64,000 nucleotides of DNA from Bactrocera neohumeralis (taxonomy: Eukaryota > Arthropoda > Insecta > Diptera > Tephritidae): assembly GCF_024586455.1 (NCBI RefSeq), contig NC_065921.1, positions 20,958,635 to 21,022,634 on the forward strand, written 5' to 3'. Below the pieces are notes generated by a model. That model was not told the DNA's origin, searched no databases, and saw only the letters and a list, made by a program, of their open reading frames with translations. Positions 1-11,899 of the stretch are shown here, in pieces. Position numbers and translations under genes: made by a program. Each line of letters begins with the position of its first letter. The first letter of the stretch is position 1.

Positions 1-414
1 TTGGCGCAAAATATTCAGCAAAGTATCAATATAGCAACAGCACAAATTTACATAACTGTATAGTTATATATTACACTCGATACAGGCGTATGGCTAATGG
101 CATTACCACGTCCATACTAACAGCTAACAGTTATACATACATACATATGTGCATGTGAAATGGGTCAGTGCTGCAGATAAGTTGTTGATTTTTTTACGTT
201 TGTGGCTCGTTTTTTATTGAAAAAAGAAACGAAGAAAAATATTAAAATTGTACTCATATGAAAGCTGTGGTTACATGAAAAACGTATGTGCGACATCTAG
301 TGCTGAGTTCCCATAATTTATATGAGCACCCACAAATGTGTATAAGAGTAAAAGAGTGAGATGCTAAGCTTTAATTTATTTAATTCTATTTACCAAGTTT
401 TTGAGAGTGCTAAA
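1..414. other. No gene seen; AT-rich sequence
   Basis: The stretch is AT-rich with a short CATACATACATA tract near 130-150. No open frame, RNA gene or transposon end was recognised. It leads into the motif array that starts near 415. Confidence 0.5.
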
Positions 415-800
415 TCGAACAAAAAATCTGGTATAAAGCTCTATAATCAAAAACAGTTAGCATAGCAAGTATTTACATCACTTTAAAAAGGTATACGCTT
501 ACTATTTCGAACATAGCAAATCAAACATACAACTGGTATAAATCGTATAAATTGGTATAATTAAAAAAGCAAGAATAACGTGCCGTTATATAATTTTAAG
601 GAGGTACACGCTTACTATTTCGAGCATAGCGAATCGAACATACAACTGGTATAAATCATATAAACTGGTATAATCAAAAACAGCTGGCATATGAAAGGAT
701 AACTTCATTTCTACGAGGTATACGCTTACTATTTAGAGAAGAGCGAATCGGACGTACAACTGGTATAAAAGCCATAAACCGACATAACTGTTTTAATCGG
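415..800. repeat. Tandem array of ~113-bp units with ACTGGTATAA motif
   Basis: Three units begin near 490, 603 and 717 with GGTAYACGCTTACTATTT, and the tail of an earlier unit lies at 415-489. Unit length is 113-114 bp. Each unit carries AACATACAACTGGTATAAA-like sequence, and the inter-unit part ends in CAAAAACAGCTGGCATA-like sequence. The same motifs occur in reverse complement at about 5690-6190, so the two arrays are an inverted pair. Whether they are the ends of one element or separate insertions cannot be decided from the sequence alone. Confidence 0.8.
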
Positions 801-2423
801 TTATACTACTTTTAATAAGTTATATACGTCTTCCTCTTATTCCCTTAGAATGCATTCGACTCACTAAATTTTTTGTGGAAGATATTGATCGAAGAGTTCA
901 ATGTAAAAACAGTCTACCATTATATTCTGAGTAGCACTACCAACATTTCTTATTAATACTTGATACGAAAATAGATGAAATTAAACAAATGTTCTTTTCA
1001 ACCACTTATTTTAAATCACACAAAAAAAAATATATTTATGGATTCGGTTACATAGACCTTTCCGCTTCAACTTTGATCTTGCGTGAAAATAAAAATTATT
1101 ATTTGAATTTCCAAATAGGTTGAACTATTTTTTGCCCAAAATATCAAGCTATCGGTGTCTCGATATTTTTTGCTCACTGGGCATAGACTAGATCTGCATA
1201 TCGACTTTTGGGATATGCGACAATGCGTGCTCATAAGTATGTTCGTATGTACACAACGGCATTTTATGCCGCAAAGATACACTTTCGGCGTAAATTCGTG
1301 ATTTATTGCGACAAAATTTAGAATCACTTTCTTATACATATTATACATACATATATCATATTCATATCATAGTTCTTCTATTTTTTGGTGCTTTGGAGGA
1401 AATTAAATTTTCTTAGTCTTCGAAGTGAAAAAGAAATTTATTATCTATTAGAAGTTGAGTTGAGTTTTACAATTTAAAATTTTACTCAAAAAAATATATT
1501 AAATTTATGGAAAGAGGTACAGGGTAATGTTTTAAATTTCTGAGTTCCTGTGCATTCGAAATAAATCATCTCCAAACACTGTACACTCATATTTAGCATA
1601 AATTTGAGTAGATCTCTCTACATATGTATCTATACAAATTACCTCAAATCGCAATTTTTTTCGGTATAACTTTTTTTTTCTTTTTTTCGAATCGTTTTCA
1701 TATCTACTTCTTCAATACGAATATGCATTCACAAGCGTTTGCATTAAATTCTAAGCGATTGTTGAGTTCTTTGTTCGAATTCGATGCTAATCTGCATCAC
1801 GCATGCGCATGAACGAGCGTAGACAACTGCAATATACAAAAGAAAACGGGAATAATATGGTTCAAATTAAATCAGTGAAATACATTTTCACACACATACA
1901 TATACTATATATATAAATGTGTATCGCAGCAGCGCATACGTAAGCACTTGAATTCACAGCAAGGCACGTCTGCGCAGTTCAATTGTTTTTCGCATATTTT
2001 CAAAGTAGGTACAGTTGAGGTAGAGGTGTATACAACTAAAGATATCTGCAATGAATGAACTCAAGATTATAAAGAGCCTCGCTGTATACGTATGTAGCTA
2101 AATTGCAGTAGAGGGAGGGTGCTTTAGAGTGATATTGGTTTATTTCACAATTGTATGTCTGTTAACTAGACTATTTCAGATACTAGTGATTTTGTTGGTA
2201 TAAAGTATTTGAAATTAAAATATTATTAATTAAAAAATGAAAGAAGTTGCAGTTCCGATCAGAAATATACAGTCTCATATTAGTTCAAAAAATTAGCTTT
2301 TATTTGGTTTATATGTACATACATCAAAACCACTGATCTATTAAAATACCTCAGAAGAAAATCGTTCTGAAGTCTAATGAATTTCTCTTTAGTTGAATTA
2401 CAAATCGTAATGTTTAATCATAA
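801..2423. other. No gene seen; AT-rich unique sequence
   Basis: This 1.6 kb stretch has only short chance reading frames, such as the 62-codon plus frame at 1624-1812 that runs through T-rich sequence. Near 1860-1925 there is a CA/TA microsatellite. No domain or transposon motif was recognised. Confidence 0.5.
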
Positions 2424-2800
2424 AGGGTGAACCATTTTTTTCCCTACATTTTTAAAGAAAAACGCAGAAACTTCACAGAAACGGTTGCCGTTGACGGTTA
2501 CGTTCTCACCGGCTTCAATTTTGAAGTAATATAGAACAATAATTCCACCAACCGACAAACCACACCAAAGCCTGGTTTTTTCTGTATGAAATGGCAGCTC
2601 TTGAATCTCTTCATGTTACTCTCCGTCCCAAATGCGGCCGTTTTGCTTGTTTATATACCCATTGAGTCAAAAATGGGCCTCATCGCTGATCAAAATTTGG
2701 CTCGAAAATGTCGGATCTGCTTGGAACTTTTCAAAAGCCCATAGAGCGAAACGATGCCGCTTGAGAAGGTCGAGGGGTTTCAGTTAGTGCAAAAGTTGTA
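2424..2800 (-). mobile_element. DD41D Tc1/mariner transposase relic
   Basis: Read on the minus strand, the broken frames give LNGYINKQNGRIW, then HTEKTRLWCGLSVGGIIVLYYF, then ENVTVNGNRF. This is the order of the central block of the DD41D transposases seen elsewhere in the window. The first catalytic block reads ISDEAHF with the W after it replaced by a stop. The second and third aspartates are absent, so only the middle third survives. The plus-strand sequence GGGTGAACCATTTTT at 2424 may be the degraded outer end. Confidence 0.7.
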
Positions 2801-3479
2801 TTTAAAATAGGATAATCCTTGACTGATTTATTACTTCATCCAAGAAGTATCAGAAGCATCTTACCTGACTTAGATATACAAAGAAGTGTATAAAAACAAC
2901 TGTGCTCAAAATAATATTATTCACTATTTACTGTTATTTCATTGAATTAAATTTTGATGTCTAAAATGAACTCGACACCATGAACTCGCAATCTAGTTTG
3001 TTTCGAATCTTTGCCCTGTTAGATGTCAATAGAACATGACACTTGGAAAAATATGATCTAAAGTTCAACATTGTAGGTTGTTTAATCTAATATTTTGTCT
3101 TAAAGACTCTATTTGTGAAGCGGTCCTAAATCGATACTTTCCGAAAACCATGTTAGACGATCTTGACAGTATTTTTGAAATTATATTCTCTCTTAAGCGG
3201 ATGAAAAATGTTAGTTATAGACTTAACTGTTCCAAATTACAACACTTTATTTCTTAAGACATATATACTGTCATACAAACTCATCGATCTAAATTCAGTC
3301 CTTGTATGGAAAACTTTTTATTTGACAACATAGCTTTACGAATTATAGATTCAGGATTCCTGAAGTTATGACTTTTTCGATTTTTTTTCATATTATATAA
3401 TTAAATATTTTTGTCGAATATTTCCTTAGACTGCCGAAAACACAATTATTTTACAACATATAATTCTACTACATATTCC
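2801..3479. other. Unclassified, partly dispersed-repeat sequence
   Basis: There is no gene. At about 3255-3345, CATACAAACTCATCGATC and CTTGTATGGAAAACTT match a dispersed family also seen near 40.2 and 50.1 kb. The remainder is AT-rich and unassigned. Confidence 0.45.
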
Positions 3480-3695
3480 TTGAACTTGTCGATATTGTTC
3501 TATAAATATTATACATATATTCCATACGGAGATATTTTTTCAAGTAGTTGGAAGCGAGATTTGAATTTTTCTATCTGATAATAAGACAAAATAGAAAACT
3601 GTAATTCGGGGGCCTTCCCGTTACAAAGAAGAGCTCATACTTGGCGAAAAAGACATTGGTTTATTTTGAGCCACCCTAATATGTACATATAAAAG
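3480..3695 (-). repeat. Dispersed repeat ending in TATTAGGGTG
   Basis: On the minus strand this begins CATATTAGGGTGGCTCAAA. It shares ordered blocks with 12780-12990: ATGAGCTCTT, then TTATCAGA, then TCTCGCTTCCAACTACTTGA. A third end is at 36340-36432. No coding capacity is visible, and the class is not known to me. Confidence 0.6.
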
Positions 3696-5091
3696 TATGT
3701 ATGTACATTACCTACCCACCACTCTCGAATATATTCTACAATTCAAATTTCTTTGCAACTGTAAGAAGAAATAAAAATAAAAAGCAAATAAACGAATAAT
3801 GAGCATGAAGAAAATATGCATACATATACATATAAAGAAATCTCAAAACACAAAAGCATTACGTAATCACTTGAACAAATACATTTCAATAATGGCAGCA
3901 CAAACATTTCAGAATAAAGAACAATTAATAAGATATGCTTCACATTGCCGCCAAAGTTGTTTTAGAACGCTGCACTATGTACACAAAAGTAGTGAACAAA
4001 TACATTTCAATAATGCACAATCATAAAGAACAATTAATAAGATATGCCAGAAAAGAACGACCATGAAATCTATCCAGAAAACTGCTATCTCGTATTGCCA
4101 CGAAATAATTTGTATTTCCATGCTTGCGCCCAGAGCTAATAAAGAGAAGAAATCACAAAATTGAGTTGCCTTAATATTGCAGCAGCCAAAGACTAGTCGC
4201 CTGTTGAGCGCTCATATTACACGTACACACACATACATATATATATATATGTATGTGGAAATATTTTCTTTGCTATGCAATTGAAGTGCAAGCGTGGGCG
4301 TTACAGTTTGGATTTTTATATAATTATATAGATGCGTTCAGCAAATATCGGCATGCACTTGAAGTATGTATGTATGTTTATATTAAAAAAATACAAATTT
4401 TTTCTGCCATCCGCTCCGCTGTGGCGCCATTGTATCCGCCCTGCTGTGGTGTCATTGTATGAGTGGGCAATCGTTCACTTTTTTGTTGTTGTTTCGCTGG
4501 CTGGCATCTTTAGCATTCCCTACTATGGTCATGTCTGCATTGCTATCATTATCATATTTCTTACACTTCGTTTGCATAAATTCCTGCGAGCTTTTGCAAT
4601 GTGAAACCTTTTATTGCCCCTGTGCATATGCAATGAAATTCAAAACGCATATTATTACTGTTGAAGGGTTCGTGCTTAGGGGGTGCAAATTTTTTTCATA
4701 CAATATTGAATGCCGAAATAAAATATTTTTTAAAGTGAATTGACTGTTGATTACTTTTATGAAGTTGTATTAATTTTTTAAAAATATTTTTTTTTTATTT
4801 AAAAAAATGCTATCGAAATTTCTTAGCAATTTTGTGTTAATCAATTTTATAATATTTTTTATTTATTTAAAATTAATAATTACATATTTTTTTATAATAT
4901 TGAGCATATTAATTAAAAAATATACATCCATACATAATAAAATATTTTTTACACATTATTTAGAATTAAAAATTATAAGTTTTTTTCTTAACTATAATCC
5001 TTCTTATAATGTTATGCAATACTTTTTTCTTTCATATTTTAATATATATTTAATGCTCCGTTACTTATTTATATATTTTTCTTTTTTGCAG
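3696..5091. other. No gene seen; AT-rich sequence
   Basis: There is a (TA)n/(CATA)n tract near 4228-4255. Reading frames of up to 105 codons at 4807-5124 run through almost pure A/T sequence and look like chance. The interval 4740-5090 is extremely AT-rich and ends in a pyrimidine tract and TTTTTTGCAG, a good splice acceptor. Confidence 0.5.
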
Positions 5092-5192
5092 ATGGATGAT
5101 TTATCATTCAAGTTCGCGCACTAAAATGCCACATATATTTTGAATACGGAAGAGAACTGAATTTCAGCAAATTTACTGTGTCAAAAGATTTT
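5092..5192 (+). other. Candidate non-coding internal exon
   Basis: A 101-base, less AT-rich segment lies between an acceptor-like CTTTTTTGCAG (to 5091) and a donor-like GTGAGTAC from 5193. A second acceptor-like TTTTTTTTTTGCAG ends at 5324. All three frames contain stops, so it would be UTR or long non-coding RNA. This rests only on splice-signal resemblance in T-rich DNA, where such signals arise easily. Confidence 0.25.
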
Positions 5193-5647
5193 GTGAGTAC
5201 TTGGTCAGCATTTTAATTATATTTACTTATTTATTATTAAAAAATAGCTAGAGCAATTTACATTTTTTTTTTAATTAAAAAAAAAAATTATAATTTAATA
5301 CTTTTTGAATTTTTTTTTTTGCAGTCATTGAAAAAATATTTTTGTAGAATTTTACTGAAAAAAATAACGAATGCTTAACTTAAAATATTTTTTATATTCT
5401 GGTTATACTCATCGTTGTATGTATGTATATTCGTTGTATACTGAACTACAAGGTCTTCGACTTTGACGTTCAATTTTCTGCTCGTGTTTCAGCTCGATTT
5501 TCTTGCCCAAATCTATCAAAAGTTGTCCAAAATTATACATGAAAACAATAATACAGATTTCCAGTTAAATTTTATAAAAGAAACCTAGAGAATATTTCAT
5601 TAAAGTAGTATTAATGATTTGCAAATCTGTCGCTGAAATAAGCGACA

Positions 5648-6200
5648 TAACGGGAAATTATAGTTCTAACAATTTAGTTAACTGATCGGTCTATTATATT
5701 TATACCAGTTCATTATGATTATTACAGTTAATCTCTATTATATTTATACCAGTTCATTTTTATTCTATAGTATGCGTCATTTTAAAGTTTTAAATTACCC
5801 AGTCATAGGCATTTCATAAATTTTTGCAAATCAAAGGTAACGGGAAATTATAGTTCTAACAATTTAGTTAACATCAATATTTAGGTGTTAATTATGCATC
5901 TGTTTTTTTCACATATGTGATTTATACCAGTTTATTAGTGTTATGCCAGCTGCTCGTTAGATTTGGCACTTCGTAGTGATATCTTTACATATTTATTTCT
6001 CATTGTTTATTATAATCACATATGCGACTTATACCAGTTTATATTTTTTATGCCAGTTGTTCATTCGATATACAGATATTTATTAAAAATTATTTAGTTA
6101 ATAATTTTATAATTATATGATGGGTATGGGTATATACCACTTTATCGCATGATTATGCCAGTTATTGGTTCGTTATCGTTCTCACTAAAAAATTGCAACC
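5648..6200. repeat. Inverted counterpart of the 415-800 motif array
   Basis: TTATACCAGTT-type motifs occur near 5700, 5746, 5926 and 6028. They alternate with TATGCCAGYTGYTCRTT-type motifs near 5942, 6049 and 6153. These are reverse complements of the motifs in 415-800. The array also holds an exact 35-base direct repeat at 5648-5682 and 5838-5872, and a shorter tandem duplication containing TCTATTATATTTATACCAG. A lone forward-orientation AACTGGTATAA sits near 6394-6404. Confidence 0.75.
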
Positions 6201-7870
6201 ATTTGGTCAATCATAGCCATCATTATAATTGTGAAATTTGTAGAATCCCTAAGTAGTTGTTTATATACCATAATTATTAATTTATCGGTTATTTTGTTGT
6301 TGATCTTTAATATAACCCTCTTAAACGGCACTTTGTTTTCTGTGTGTGGGTAAACAATAATAGTTTGGTATCAAAAAACTTTGTGCTTGAAAACTGGTAT
6401 AACTCTCAAATCTTTTTTCAAAGAAAATTTCAAAAAAGTAGTGTTCGTCATTAAATAAGTGTGATTCTCTTTTTAGTGAGAGTTAAAGAACTCTCACGTT
6501 TTCGAAGTTAAGAGTGCTAGTTGTAAAATAAGCGACTAAAAATTTGGTATTTTGAAACGAATAAATCGTGTCCTTTCTTACTTGCTTGCTAAGACACATA
6601 CATATGTATGTAGGTCTATCATACAATTAATGCCACATTAATGTTCCACAGCAAACTGTTACATTTTAATTGTTATTCATTTCATTTGCGTGACTTTGAC
6701 ACATACATACATACTGATGCATATACATACGTACTCGAGCACAATTATTTAATTCGCCACTTGGCTGCAACTTAAATGCAAATATTTGCATTTCCCTGCG
6801 CTTCAAGCGCTGAGCACGTGGTCTTGCGCCCTAAGCCTACCAGTAAGCGCTTGTAAGCGAAAATATATGCATACATATGTCAATATACATATAAGTATAC
6901 TATACTTATAAAGTTTGTTGTATATATGTATATATATGCATATGTGTGTATATGGGTATTTTTACTAGAAGCAAGTACCATATATGTATGTATATATGGC
7001 TGTGTATTTGTTTGTGTGTGTTGAAAATTGTTTACTTTTCTTTCTCCTTTTTATTTTGCAATGGAAAATATTTAATTAAAGTTGTGAAAAGCGCATGACA
7101 AAGGAGAAATTTTAATGTAATTATCTCTTGACGCTTTGCCGCGCTGCTGCTGCGTTATTAAGCGCTCGAAAGTAGGGATAACGGCGATTTTTGTTGTTGA
7201 CTGATTAAGCGCACAATTGACGTTGACAGAAAACCATGCAAAAATATAAAAAACACATATTAAAGAATACGCAAATTAATTTAAGCGCAAATAAATTTAT
7301 TAGCAAACAAAAACTTTTGCGGTCACAAATAACAAAACGGTTACTAAATGCATAAATGTTTGTATATGTGTGCTAATTAAACAACTTTATCGATTAATTT
7401 GCATTTACATATTTCTAATTATGCTGTTTATTGTGTAGATAATGTAATAATTACATGTTTAGTTAATCACTTAATTTAGAAAATTTATTCTCTTGTTAGT
7501 AAAAAAAATAAATTTTTTTGTATAACATTTTTTTCTCATAAATATAAAATAATTTGAGTATGCAATTTAATAATCGGTGATGCATTTTGAAAAATTTTGG
7601 ATTCAGTTGATCCCTTATCCGATTTTCAGGAGAACCTCTGAAAACAAGTTTCTGGCCTGTAAAGAATATTTTTCGGCTTAAAATTATCTCAAAAACCGAA
7701 CCAAAAATGTTCATTAATATAACTATAGTAGAAATGCTCTGTGGACTATTAATACTTTGAATTTTGACTATAATTAAAAAAAACACATTTTGTAAAATAT
7801 AGTTAAACTTTAGAGAAGCCAAGGAACAAAAATCTTAATGTTGTACTTCCATTACCTGACAAATATACAT
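6201..7870. other. No gene seen; unique sequence with TA/CA tracts
   Basis: Mixed unique sequence with TATA/CATA microsatellite near 6870-7000. The 108-codon minus-strand frame at 7496-7822 has no recognisable motif and lies in A/T-rich DNA. No promoter or RNA gene was identified. Confidence 0.5.
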
Positions 7871-7887
7871 TGTGGCAAGAAAGTACT

Positions 7888-8458
7888 CGAAAATTGTAAA
7901 TAAAATTTACATTTAATTATCCATCAATATTTATTTTGTCACATTCAAAGTAAACTCCACCAGATGTAATTCACTTACATATTTTCCTGTCCTCGAAACA
8001 ACATTTTTCATGAGCTCTTTTTGGAATGGCCTTCAGCTCATTCAGCGAATTTTGTTTTATCTCTTCGATCGACTGAAAACGGGTTCCACGGAGCGGCAAT
8101 TTCAGTTTGGACAACAAGAAAAAGTCACACTGAACCAAATCTGTTGAATACGCTGGTTGATCGATAGTATTCATTTCGTTTTTGACTTTAAATTTGGTCA
8201 CAATCGTGGCTCGATGCGAAGGTGTTTTATCAAACCACCAAAAAAAAAACAAGAATTGTTATTTCACAATTCCGGCGTTTTTGACGGGTGGTCTCACGCA
8301 AACGTCTCAATACGGACGTCAGTCCCTTCGAAACAAATTTTCAAGCTTTGGCTTTTGGTAAAACTGAATCAAGTCTTAATTAAGAACAGTCCTTCCATCG
8401 TAGTAAAATATAATTTTTGAAATATCATTTACTCGGGGAATTTTATTACAATTTCCGT
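7888..8458 (-). mobile_element. Mariner (DD34D) relic, N-terminal half deleted
   Basis: Inverted ends are present: CGAAAATTGTAAATAAAATT at 7888-7907, and its near-complement at about 8436-8457. Between them the minus strand encodes the last ~40% of a mariner transposase. The VLRRLRET block near 8290-8345 is followed by WFDKTPSHRA (second catalytic D), STDLVQCDFFLL (third catalytic D), then LKLPLRGTRFQSIEEIKQNS. Both visible aspartates are intact, but the DNA-binding half is missing, so the copy is non-autonomous. Confidence 0.8.
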
Positions 8459-8559
8459 GTTTTTTTTTGTCACAATGTATTAAAATTGGAGTGCATATGA
8501 TTCACATTTCAATTATGCTCATATTTGCACTGTAGTCTGAAACTAATGCTAATGTACCC

Positions 8560-9377
8560 TCAGATCAAATATGAACCACATTAATCCATTTAAACTGTGT
8601 AAACCAAATCTATAAAAAAATATCTTCCTAGATTGATTGAATCTTTGGTTATCTTCGTATGAATTTTTATCGTCAATATATCAATTTTACGAATTTACGG
8701 CGCGAATAGTCTGTTTGAAGATTTTTATTATAGAAAAAACATTAATTATTGAAATTTGAAATTTTGTGGTTACGGCTACGGAGGTTTTAAAAATATTGCA
8801 GAAATCTACTTAAACTGAACACAAGTATAAAATATTCGATGAAGATCGGGAAGCCATCGAATAATTGCATCGTCCGAGTCGTCCATCCACCTCTGGTAAT
8901 GACGATAACAATAAAAAAGTTAAAGAACCAATGTTTAAAAATTATTGTGTTCTCATTAGCGAGATGGCAAAGCATCTCAACATCACTTATGAATCGACTT
9001 AAGACATTTTGGTTAATGTTATCTCAAAGCTAGACTCGTCGTACCAAAAGACCTGAATATTTTGCAAAAACGATGTCGTGTAGAGGTCGCACAAAGTTCT
9101 TGATGCTTGACAACGTAGCTGAGGACCCCACATTCACATACGCATCATCACTGGTGACGAAACGTGGGATTTCAATATGATGTCGAAACTGTCTGACAAT
9201 CTAGAAGTCTCTAGTCCCCCTCTCTAGTCTTTAAAAATGAGCCCAAGCCAAATCAGAATTCGATGAAGGTACCGAAGGTATAAGCTTAGGTGCTATTTCG
9301 GAAGCGATAATAAAGATTTGTATTAAAATATGTGATAATGTTGTGTTTTGTATCAGTCCGAGTCAAATTTGATCAGA
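8560..9377 (+). mobile_element. Mariner relic with central deletion
   Basis: The left end (CAGATCAAATATGAACC at 8561) is the degenerate complement of the right end (TATCAGTCCGAGTCAAATTT, 9351-9370). Plus-strand frames give the helix-turn-helix region (EMAKHLNITYEST near 8960), the first catalytic block IITGDETWDF near 9150, then jump to a C-terminal tail YFGSDNKDLY at about 9293-9335. The region with the second and third aspartates is deleted. Several frameshifts and stops make it inactive. The same family has a 386-bp derivative at 47767-48152. Confidence 0.75.
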
Positions 9378-9745
9378 TATACCATCGGCCAAATTAAGTA
9401 TCAAAATTATTGTGAATAAATATTATTTATTTTTCAGTTAAAATTATCGCTTTTTAACATAATTTAATTTTTTTTGTATCAGTCCGGGTCAAATTTGATC
9501 AGATGGTATATTAGCCAAATAAAGTATCAAAATTATTGTGAATAAATGTTAATTATTTTTCAGTTCAAATTTTCGCTTTTTAACATAATTTAATTTTTGT
9601 TGTATCAGTCCGGGTCAAATTTGATCAGATGGTATATCGGCCAAATTAAGTATCAAAATTATTTTTAATATTATTTAGTTTTGAGTTTATACATTTTTCA
9701 TAAATATTTATAATTTTTCGCTTCTTAACATAATTTTTAAATTTA
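9349..9745. repeat. 126-bp tandem array seeded by a mariner terminal repeat
   Basis: TGTATCAGTCCGRGTCAAAT starts at 9349, 9475 and 9601, a constant period of 126 bases. Each unit is about 28 bases of the mariner right end plus ~98 bases of AT-rich flank (AAGTATCAAAATTATT, then TTTTTCAGTT, then CTTTTTAACATAATTTAA). The third unit is diverged and fades out near 9745. The first unit starts at the right end of the mariner at 8560-9377. Confidence 0.85.
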
Positions 9746-11899
9746 TTTGTTTAAGTATGTAAATAGTATAATAAAAAATAAAAAAATAGTCTGTGTTAAT
9801 TTAATTAATTTTAGAAGTAATAAATAATGTTATTAAAAAATATTTAAAATAACTACTGTTACTAATTAAATTAAAATTACTGACATTTATTAATAATAAG
9901 TAAGGTTACACTACAACAATTTAAGTATGATTCCGCCATTATACTCTCAAAAGCTATAATATATGCATTTTATGTCATATTGCGCATCCCTTTACTATAC
10001 GAACATACTGTAACAGCAGTAATCCAAGCATATGGATTGATGGACACATGTAGTCACAAGAAATGTACATAGTATATACATACATATTTACATATGTATG
10101 TGTAGGTGTGAGCTTTAAGCTCGAACATACTGCACTCATAAGCATACATACACGCATACTTCCATACATAAATACATACATACATACATTTATATTTATC
10201 TCTGCATTTGTATAAATGTAACTTATGCTTGTGCCAGCGTTTGCATATCCATCATGACAGTGCTGCCATGTTGATTAAATAAAAGAAATATTTGTGATTG
10301 GCAATGCAAAGTGTTACACAAAATGGACGAATGAGCAAGAGGCCAATGGAGCGAGTGAAGCAACTAGTGGTGGTGAAAAAAAAAAACAAAAAACTAAGAA
10401 AATAAAATGAAATGAAATGAAAAAAAAAAATGAAGGAAAATAAAAAAGTGAAAAGCAACACTTTGGATTACCCAGCGCACAACTGTTGCAGCTGCGCGTT
10501 GTTGTTAGTGTTGTTGTGTGTGGGGTCAAGGGGCGACCAATGCTGGCTACAAAGTACGAGCAACAGTTGCCATGAATATGTAATTGAATTTAATTTGGCA
10601 TGCTGCTGCTATGCAAATACTGGGAGCCAACGTCAGTACATGCGCACATACACACATACATGCATAGATTCCACTACAACAACAATTGCAGACAAGCATA
10701 AAGCTTCAAAGGTGGACTCCACACAACTCGGGTATAAATTTATGTAAATAAATTGTATTTACATATTCAAATAGGAATGTCTATGTGTGTGTGCTCTCAC
10801 TTATTGACAGCTGCTCGCTGTCACATTGTATTAGTTGTTGCATTTTTCCACATTTTTCGAAAAAATAAAAGACATTAGTGTTATTTTTATGCATTTCACA
10901 CATTTTTATTTCCCCACAGCAGTGGTAACTAACACGCTGACCCTCACATCTCACCACACCACACTCACGAGTCAAGCGTTGAGCGCTTGGACTTTTTTCC
11001 ACCTTGTTATTACTTTGCGTTGTCAACTGCTGTCAACAGGCATTTATTTCAGTTATTCAGTATGCTCGTTAATAACGGTAATATTTATTATTTATTTAAG
11101 TGTTTGCTGCTGTTTTTTTTCTGCGTGCCGCCACCCCACCGCAATTTGCAACAGCCACTGGTGGACTGTAAGTGAGCGCAAGTGTGTGTGTGTGTGCGGC
11201 ACCGGTGCATTCGTACCCTTATCATTCTTTCGCCCCGTGTGTGCATTGTCGACTGGACGGAGAACTGATAAGGGCTCGTATCACCATGACAACATGTAAC
11301 TGTAAGTTAAAATTTCATAAATCGAAAAAAAAATTACGCAAAAAATTATAATAAAAATAAATAAATATTGTGTGTGGACGGTCTAAAGTGCATATTTAAC
11401 TTGACAACTAAAACCGTTATGTGATTATTTGCTTTTATGGTGTCAGTTGAAGAGTAAAAAACGTAAAAAACCATCACGTGAGTTGAAACGAAAATTAAAT
11501 AAACGTCAATGCCTTTATTTATTTACACACACAGTTGAGTTAATAACTAAAGTCGCGTTTTTTCTTTGACACAAAATTAATCTATTTTAAGTTGCTTACA
11601 ATAACGGTTCATTTTAAATGTCACAGTATATAATTTACATCATAAATCATTTGAATGTCACATTTCATTTTAATTTTTTTGCAACATTAAGCTTAAAGAA
11701 TATTTTAATCAAAACTTTAGTAATTAATTTAGTTATTAGTACGCAGAAGAACACTATGAATTTAAGCATGCATTTAATAAATGTTACCTAACCAAAGCGA
11801 GGATTAAGTGAGAAAAACCTAGACGCAAGAAAAAATCAGAACTAACTAATTTTAGCGGATTAGATTAAGTCATTTAAGCTACCTGATTAGAAAATCTAA
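9746..11899. other. Unique sequence, microsatellites; no supported gene
   Basis: (CATA)n tracts lie at 10075-10190 and A-rich sequence at 10370-10450. From about 10450 to 11300 the base composition is more balanced, with CTG/TTG and CA/GT runs. A plus frame at 10835-11299 (154 codons) has low-complexity Cys/Ser/Thr/Phe content and no domain. Splice-like signals occur (acceptor CCCCACAG at 10911-10918, donor GTAAGT at 11169-11174), but no coding exon can be built from them. It may be regulatory or intronic. Confidence 0.45.

Noticed and set aside
4807..5124. 105-codon plus frame
   Set aside because: Runs through nearly pure A/T DNA (Phe/Ile/Leu/Tyr/Lys only); no start context or motif.
10835..11299. 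154-codon plus frame as a possible gene
   Set aside because: No domain, no conserved motif, a biased Ser/Thr/Cys/Phe composition and an overlapping 81-codon frame on the other strand; treated as chance.
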